Positions 59,578 to 64,000 of a stretch of 64,000 nt of DNA are shown one piece after another; positions within the stretch are counted from its first letter, which is position 1, and each line of letters starts with the position of its first letter. Below the pieces are notes generated by a model. The model was not told the DNA's origin. It saw only the letters and a list, made by a program, of their open reading frames with translations, and did not search any database. The stretch is from Paenisporosarcina sp. HGH0030 (GTDB taxonomy: Bacteria; Bacillota; Bacilli; Bacillales_A; Planococcaceae), in assembly GCF_000411295.1 (NCBI RefSeq), contig NZ_KE150421.1, forward strand, positions 2,273,589-2,337,588. The letters run 5' to 3'. Position numbers and translations under genes: made by a program.

Positions 59578-60651
59578 TTACAATCTTTGAATCAACCAAT
59601 AAAATGCCAGCACAAAAATAAGGCAAGACGTTGAGATCATCATTTTACGATACCATGGGAACCTTCGCAGCCATAGCAAGAAGGGAAGTAATAGGCATAG
59701 GAACATGATCTGGCCCGCTTCCACACCTAAATTAAACGTCAGGAGTGAGCCAATCAGATTGCTCTTTGGAAGTCCCGTTTCGGCCAAAGCCCCGGCGAAG
59801 CCCATGCCGTGAATCAGGCCAAATAAGGCCGTCAATAGCCACCGCCATTTCGCCTTTTGAACAAACATATTTTCCACTGCCACATAACAGATCGTCAGGG
59901 CAATCAAGGCTTCGACCCAATGCGAACTGACCTGAATACGGTCGGTGGCCACCAAGAATAGTGTTATGCTGTGGCCGATTGTAAAAGCAGTAACAATTTT
60001 CAATGCATCCTTGAAGCGAGATGCGATTAATACTAAGGATAACAAAAACAGCAAATGATCGTACCCGGTCAAAATGTGTTCGATTCCAAGTACAAAGTAT
60101 TTCCATAGGACGGATCCAATTTCAGGCTGGGGAAGTTCCTGAGGAAGGTCCTGGGGAAGGTTGATCAGAATATCTCTATTAGTGCTATCAATCATATCCT
60201 GCTGAAAATATTCTCCTGCATGGACCATGAGTACACTCGTATGTGCAGGCGCATCGTCAAACACCAAATCGTAATGAAGATTAAATTGTTCGATTTCTTC
60301 ATCGGCAATAAACGTCAGTTGAATTTCCATGCCTCTTACGGCACCCTTTTGCGCCATGTTCATCGAAACCAATTCCATCGTTAAGGGCTTCGAATCCGCA
60401 TCTATGCGAAGACCTTTCTGTAGATAGGATTCAATTTTTTGCGAGGCCAGTTCATCGTTCACCAGATTATCCAAGTCAGTACCGAATTGTGGAAACAAGT
60501 CTGTTTGTTCAATAAAAAGATCATAGAGAATCTCGTTCCCTTCAATGTTTAAATCCGAGTAATTCATATCTATGGAATGCGCAAGTGAAGTTGTGGCAGT
60601 TCCAAAAAATAATAAGATGATAAACAATGACAGGAATGAACGTCGAATCAT
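59578..60651 (-). CDS. HupE/UreJ family membrane protein
   Basis: A 357-residue protein: signal peptide (about 1-24), an extracytoplasmic beta-rich part (25-180) and six to seven membrane helices. The helices contain the family motif GIEHILTGYDHLLFLLSLVL near residue 188, TAFTIGHSITLFL and FGLIHGMGFAGAL, with His/Asp residues typical of HupE/UreJ_2. Members are linked to nickel or cobalt uptake in hydrogenase/urease systems, although many genomes carry standalone copies. No nickel enzyme is seen here. Confidence 0.87.
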   Translation of the reverse strand: MIRRSFLSLFIILLFFGTATTSLAHSIDMNYSDLNIEGNEILYDLFIEQTDLFPQFGTDLDNLVNDELASQKIESYLQKGLRIDADSKPLTMELVSMNMAQKGAVRGMEIQLTFIADEEIEQFNLHYDLVFDDAPAHTSVLMVHAGEYFQQDMIDSTNRDILINLPQDLPQELPQPEIGSVLWKYFVLGIEHILTGYDHLLFLLSLVLIASRFKDALKIVTAFTIGHSITLFLVATDRIQVSSHWVEALIALTICYVAVENMFVQKAKWRWLLTALFGLIHGMGFAGALAETGLPKSNLIGSLLTFNLGVEAGQIMFLCLLLPFLLWLRRFPWYRKMMISTSCLIFVLAFYWLIQRL

Positions 60652-60716
60652 AATGGGACCTCATTTCATAGAAAGTGGAGAGAAAAGATTTACTTTTCTC
60701 TCCTTATTATCTGGTG

Positions 60717-60862
60717 CTATTGCAAAATCTTATTGGCGATCCAAACTAAATCTGCAAAATTAATCTTGTCGTTATGATTGATATCTGCATCTTTAACCAT
60801 GTGCCAATCCTCACTTGTAATGGTCTTTCCTTAATTCACCGTATCCAGCGTTCAATAAATTC
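60717..60862 (-). pseudogene. Decayed dockerin-like segment
   Basis: Downstream of the large metallophosphoesterase gene, the minus strand reads VKDADINHNDKINFADLVW and ANKILQ, then TAG, in one frame. This is a dockerin type-I-like calcium-binding repeat (DxNxNDKINxxDL). A second frame gives LNAGYGELRKDHYK just upstream. The two together look like a dockerin broken by one or two frameshifts and separated from the upstream gene by a stop. Confidence 0.55.
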
Positions 60863-60877
60863 TCTTAAAGTTAGAAG

Positions 60878-63800
60878 CTAATTCTTTACAGTTTCTGTTT
60901 CAAGGACGCTAATCTCCGCGGCCGCTGCCCAGCCGTTAACACCCGCCGTTGCTTCGAGCTTGACATATGATGCATCTGTCGGATCAAAAGTTGCTACTTT
61001 CTCCGCATTGTCGTTTGCCCAAGTTCCGCTTGCAACTTTAGTAAAGGTCACTCCATCTGTACTTACATAAACGTTATATCCTGTAATATTCCCGTTGCTG
61101 CCTGATGGCCTTGGTAAATACGCGACCTTATCGATTGGGTAAGTTCCTCCAAGATTTAAGGTGATCGATTGAGGGAGAACATCAGATTTATCCCACTTTG
61201 TATGCCAAAAAGTTTGTGAATTTCCGTCAATCGCCATGGATGCTGAATTATTTTCACCAATCGTTTCCTGACTTGTCGCCGTTGCCGTCATTTGAGACTG
61301 AGTGATCTTATTAACCGTTACTTTAGTGCTTGTTGTCAAAGGGACGTTATTGGGATTTTTCACCCCAGTTGGCAAAGTTACAGTTCCATTGACAGCGAAG
61401 GTTTGTGCAGTCTTTACAGTGGGATCATAGTTTGAAGCATCTACATTCCATGTCACATTGGCTTCTCCCCTGCCTGCATCAGTATCCAAGGATACTGATG
61501 CAGGCAATCCAAGGGCGTCCGCTGTCTTCGCCGTTCCGATTGTCAACCCTGTTATGTCAGCAGGCGCAGTGATGCTGTTTAAATTAACACTTTGAGCCTC
61601 AATGTCAATGTCCTGCGACGAACGGTTATACATGGAATCGTCGGCAAATACCCTGAGTATATATGGAGTAGTCGGCGACAAATCTGTAAACTTATACTGT
61701 CTGTATTCATCGAATGGTTTGTCTAGCGGCAGTGAAAGGCTGTTAAACGATTTGTCCACTTTCCCGGTGAGCTTGTTGATAAGCTGAATATTGTATTCCA
61801 AAACGCGCACATTGTCATTTGCTTGCTTTATTGTAAAAGCAAGTTCGTTGTTTTTGTAGGAATCGACCGTAATACCCTCTTCAAACTGCGGAGCTATGAG
61901 TTCTCTTATATCGCTCCTGCTATAGGTAAAGGCATCTTTGCCTTCACCAACGACTTTTACAGAAGGTATGCCTACATATTCATCTGTACTCAAATTATAC
62001 TGTTTGATGATAATTTTTGAACCGTAAACCTCTATGAAATTCGCGATGCGAGGTGTGGTATGGTATTTGATATACGAGCCTTCTATATATCCTCCGTACG
62101 GTCCGTTATCAATATAACTGGAATATGAACTCGCACCGCTGTCGAGATACGTAGCCGCACCTTGATAGTGAGAACGTTCGTCGGTCGGGTCGTATTGCGT
62201 ATGACCTGACATATATACCACTTGTGAAAAATTATTGTCGGCAATATATTTACCTACATTATTACTTGCCGCGCTGCTCCATGCCGATCCCCACGCGGTT
62301 CCGCTTATAGGGTAGTGAGAAGATACAAATATGGGTTTGGTTGGATCGTAATCCTCTTCTTTTCTAATTTGGTCGAGGAAATTGGTGGCTTTTCCCACCG
62401 TTTTTTCGTTGTTATAATTTCCGTCAAAACCCACAAAATTATATCCTTTTACCTTTACCCTATAAGAATCGTTAAAGAAATTGTTATCGTATGAATTCGT
62501 TGACTCGTTCCACGCGCCCGCCGAACCGACAGGAATAAATTGTTCGGCTCCGCCCATATCATGGTTGCCTCTTACCATATAAAACTTCGTATTTTTTAAC
62601 AAACCCTCATTTGTAAGTTTAGTATGTATGTCTGTCAGATTTTTCATCCATACATATTCATTTGCATTGTTACCGCCGGTAACGTCGCCAGGAATAAAAA
62701 GTACGTCGGCCTGTGGGAATAGTCTCAGTTCTGTTCTGTAATCTTTTTCAATGCGCGCGTGTGTTGCGGGATTACCACTGATTTCCGGGTCGCTGTCCAC
62801 AATCATATTTAAACCGGCGGGAGTTAATGTTTTATTGCTTTTTTGATAGATGAATAGGGCGTTGTTTAGTTCACGTTCGTAATAATTGATGGTTTCCTGT
62901 GTATATAATTTTACTTTTTGCGTTCTTGCAACCGAAGTTGCAGTATTCAAAACCTTTTTCAAATGATCAAAATCGGTTTCGCTGAAGCCTTTGCCAAGTC
63001 CGTCTGCTATTAGTGTATTTGCTTCTGATATTGTGTCGTTAAGTGCGTTCATATCTACTTTATTTACAGCGTAACTATTATAATTAGCTTGGACTACATC
63101 ACTGCTAAATGCACCTTTCCAAACATTCAGATCAGCTATATCGAATGAATTACCGCCATGTTTGCCCAATCCGTCGCTACCTATATTTAATGGGTTCGAT
63201 GTATCTAAAGATCCGATTCCCAGCGAAGTTTCAGTCATTTTGTAACCATCAATATACAACGATCCGAGCATTTTATCTCTGTCTACAACAAATGTCACGT
63301 AACGCCAATCGGAAGCATTAAACGTGTCGCGCCCAAATTTTACTGATGTGGTCGGGAATCCTAAATTCATATTGACCGAATTGGCTGATGTATAAATCGC
63401 CCAGCCTTCATTAGAGCTCTTAGTAAAATCCTTGTTTGATAATATTACCTGATTATTGTTAGTGTCACCCTTATACCAGAAGGATGTGGTATAACTGTCA
63501 TTACCAAAATTCAAGCTATGCTTTGTACCGACATAATTGCCGTCTCCACTTTCTAAGTGCAGAGCTTTGGTCCCGGGTAATACACCGTCTACATAACTAT
63601 AATTTCCTTTCCCTTCCAAGTTCTCTTGATTTGCATCGTCCTTTAAATTATTATCGAATTTCATCGATGCAATAAGGGGATTGGCATTTAATACTGCGTT
63701 CGTGGGCAATGAAGTTTTTCTGTCACTATTTGATGGTAAACCAACTACAACACGCAATTTTTTACCAATATCATTTAACGTTACGGTGTAGCTTTTGGAT

Positions 63801-64000
63801 GTACCACCCGATTTTACATTAATATATTTATCGCTTATACGTGAATCCTGTACTTGCCATTGAAATGTTAGATTTTTGCCCTTTGAACCTTTACCCTTGA
63901 TCACACTGGCGGTAATCGTTTGACCGTAAATCGGCTGCATATTGTCGATTTTGACGATTTTGTCGCCCGATGCGCCTGCGGTGGTCGTTAACATAACGAA
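60878..64000 (-). CDS. Large secreted metallophosphoesterase with LamG, Fn3-like and F5/8-type C domains (partial)
   Basis: At least 1038 residues from the first Met at 63994; the frame runs off the window edge (64000), so the true N-terminus, with a signal peptide, is missing. Visible order: Ig-like segment (about 10-105), LamG/concanavalin-like domain (about 106-310), helical linker (315-395), calcineurin-like metallophosphoesterase (about 397-680) with VDSDPEISG, GDVTGG, RGNHDMGG, SSHYPISG and SGHTQYDP, then DUF4073/Fn3-like strands, an Ig-like segment and an F5/8 type C (discoidin) domain (about 895-1030) with SMAIDGNSQTFWHTKW. The first metal motif has DSD instead of D-x-H and the last has GHTQ instead of GHTH, as seen in some DUF4073-type phosphatases. 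Likely a surface or secreted phosphoesterase that binds carbohydrate. Confidence 0.88.
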   Translation of the reverse strand, partial: FVMLTTTAGASGDKIVKIDNMQPIYGQTITASVIKGKGSKGKNLTFQWQVQDSRISDKYINVKSGGTSKSYTVTLNDIGKKLRVVVGLPSNSDRKTSLPTNAVLNANPLIASMKFDNNLKDDANQENLEGKGNYSYVDGVLPGTKALHLESGDGNYVGTKHSLNFGNDSYTTSFWYKGDTNNNQVILSNKDFTKSSNEGWAIYTSANSVNMNLGFPTTSVKFGRDTFNASDWRYVTFVVDRDKMLGSLYIDGYKMTETSLGIGSLDTSNPLNIGSDGLGKHGGNSFDIADLNVWKGAFSSDVVQANYNSYAVNKVDMNALNDTISEANTLIADGLGKGFSETDFDHLKKVLNTATSVARTQKVKLYTQETINYYERELNNALFIYQKSNKTLTPAGLNMIVDSDPEISGNPATHARIEKDYRTELRLFPQADVLFIPGDVTGGNNANEYVWMKNLTDIHTKLTNEGLLKNTKFYMVRGNHDMGGAEQFIPVGSAGAWNESTNSYDNNFFNDSYRVKVKGYNFVGFDGNYNNEKTVGKATNFLDQIRKEEDYDPTKPIFVSSHYPISGTAWGSAWSSAASNNVGKYIADNNFSQVVYMSGHTQYDPTDERSHYQGAATYLDSGASSYSSYIDNGPYGGYIEGSYIKYHTTPRIANFIEVYGSKIIIKQYNLSTDEYVGIPSVKVVGEGKDAFTYSRSDIRELIAPQFEEGITVDSYKNNELAFTIKQANDNVRVLEYNIQLINKLTGKVDKSFNSLSLPLDKPFDEYRQYKFTDLSPTTPYILRVFADDSMYNRSSQDIDIEAQSVNLNSITAPADITGLTIGTAKTADALGLPASVSLDTDAGRGEANVTWNVDASNYDPTVKTAQTFAVNGTVTLPTGVKNPNNVPLTTSTKVTVNKITQSQMTATATSQETIGENNSASMAIDGNSQTFWHTKWDKSDVLPQSITLNLGGTYPIDKVAYLPRPSGSNGNITGYNVYVSTDGVTFTKVASGTWANDNAEKVATFDPTDASYVKLEATAGVNGWAAAAEISVLETETVKN

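Overview
The window looks like a chromosomal segment from a low- to mid-GC Gram-positive of the Bacillales, most likely Planococcaceae (Sporosarcina/Planococcus-like). This is inferred from strong AGGAGG-type ribosome sites with frequent TTG/GTG starts, Bacillus-type gene families (DUF2935, DUF1292, DUF4003, YusW-like, YvrJ), a nine-gene dpp-ykf cluster in Bacillus subtilis order, a Trp T-box leader and a Bacillus-type Ku/LigD pair. Genus is an inference. No tRNA, rRNA, transposase or CRISPR array was seen.

Left part (0.4-25 kb): a patchwork of short housekeeping and accessory units. These include a CapA-like lipoprotein, a DUF2935 protein, divergent Ku and LigD for bacterial NHEJ, an ornithine-cyclodeaminase-like enzyme with an MHS-type transporter facing an XRE-cupin regulator, a lipoprotein thermonuclease, a metallo-beta-lactamase-fold protein, an alkyltransferase-like DNA-repair protein with Trp in place of the active Cys, a GrpB-family protein, a peptidoglycan M15 peptidase, an ABC exporter, a class-A beta-lactamase-like hydrolase, a TauE/SafE permease, several GNAT acetyltransferases, and a DoxX protein under a near-consensus Fur box.

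Middle (25-42 kb): two large operons facing away from each other. On the minus strand dppABCDE-ykfABCD imports peptides and recycles murein peptides: a D-aminopeptidase, a dipeptide ABC transporter, an LD-carboxypeptidase, an Ala-Glu epimerase, and a gamma-D-Glu endopeptidase. A CodY-like site overlaps its putative promoter. On the plus strand trpEGDCFBA follows a sigma-A promoter and a tryptophan T-box leader with UGG specifier, UGGC acceptor-pairing sequence and a perfect attenuator hairpin.

42-51.6 kb: ordinary single genes (lipoproteins, an aldehyde dehydrogenase, DUF4003, a phosphotransferase, an NADP oxidoreductase, AAC(3)-like acetyltransferase, M28 aminopeptidase).

51.6-60 kb is accessory and AT-rich. 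It holds a SigO/YvrJ/RsoA-like split sigma-factor operon next to two small cell-surface-like genes (one apparently 5'-truncated). A minus-strand array of small, unrelated, immunity-like genes follows, in which nearly every gene is directly followed by the same ~35-bp hairpin repeat (constant loop CTGCCCC). A cluster of triplicated micro-ORFs follows, then an FAD monooxygenase. The gene-plus-hairpin array is the most unusual structure in the window. The right end has a HupE/UreJ-like protein and a large, incomplete, multi-domain secreted metallophosphoesterase with decayed dockerin-like sequence beyond its stop codon.

A second window-wide feature is a set of short tandem sequences with exact 21-bp periodicity, unrelated in sequence but always found close to a transcription terminator (four loci).
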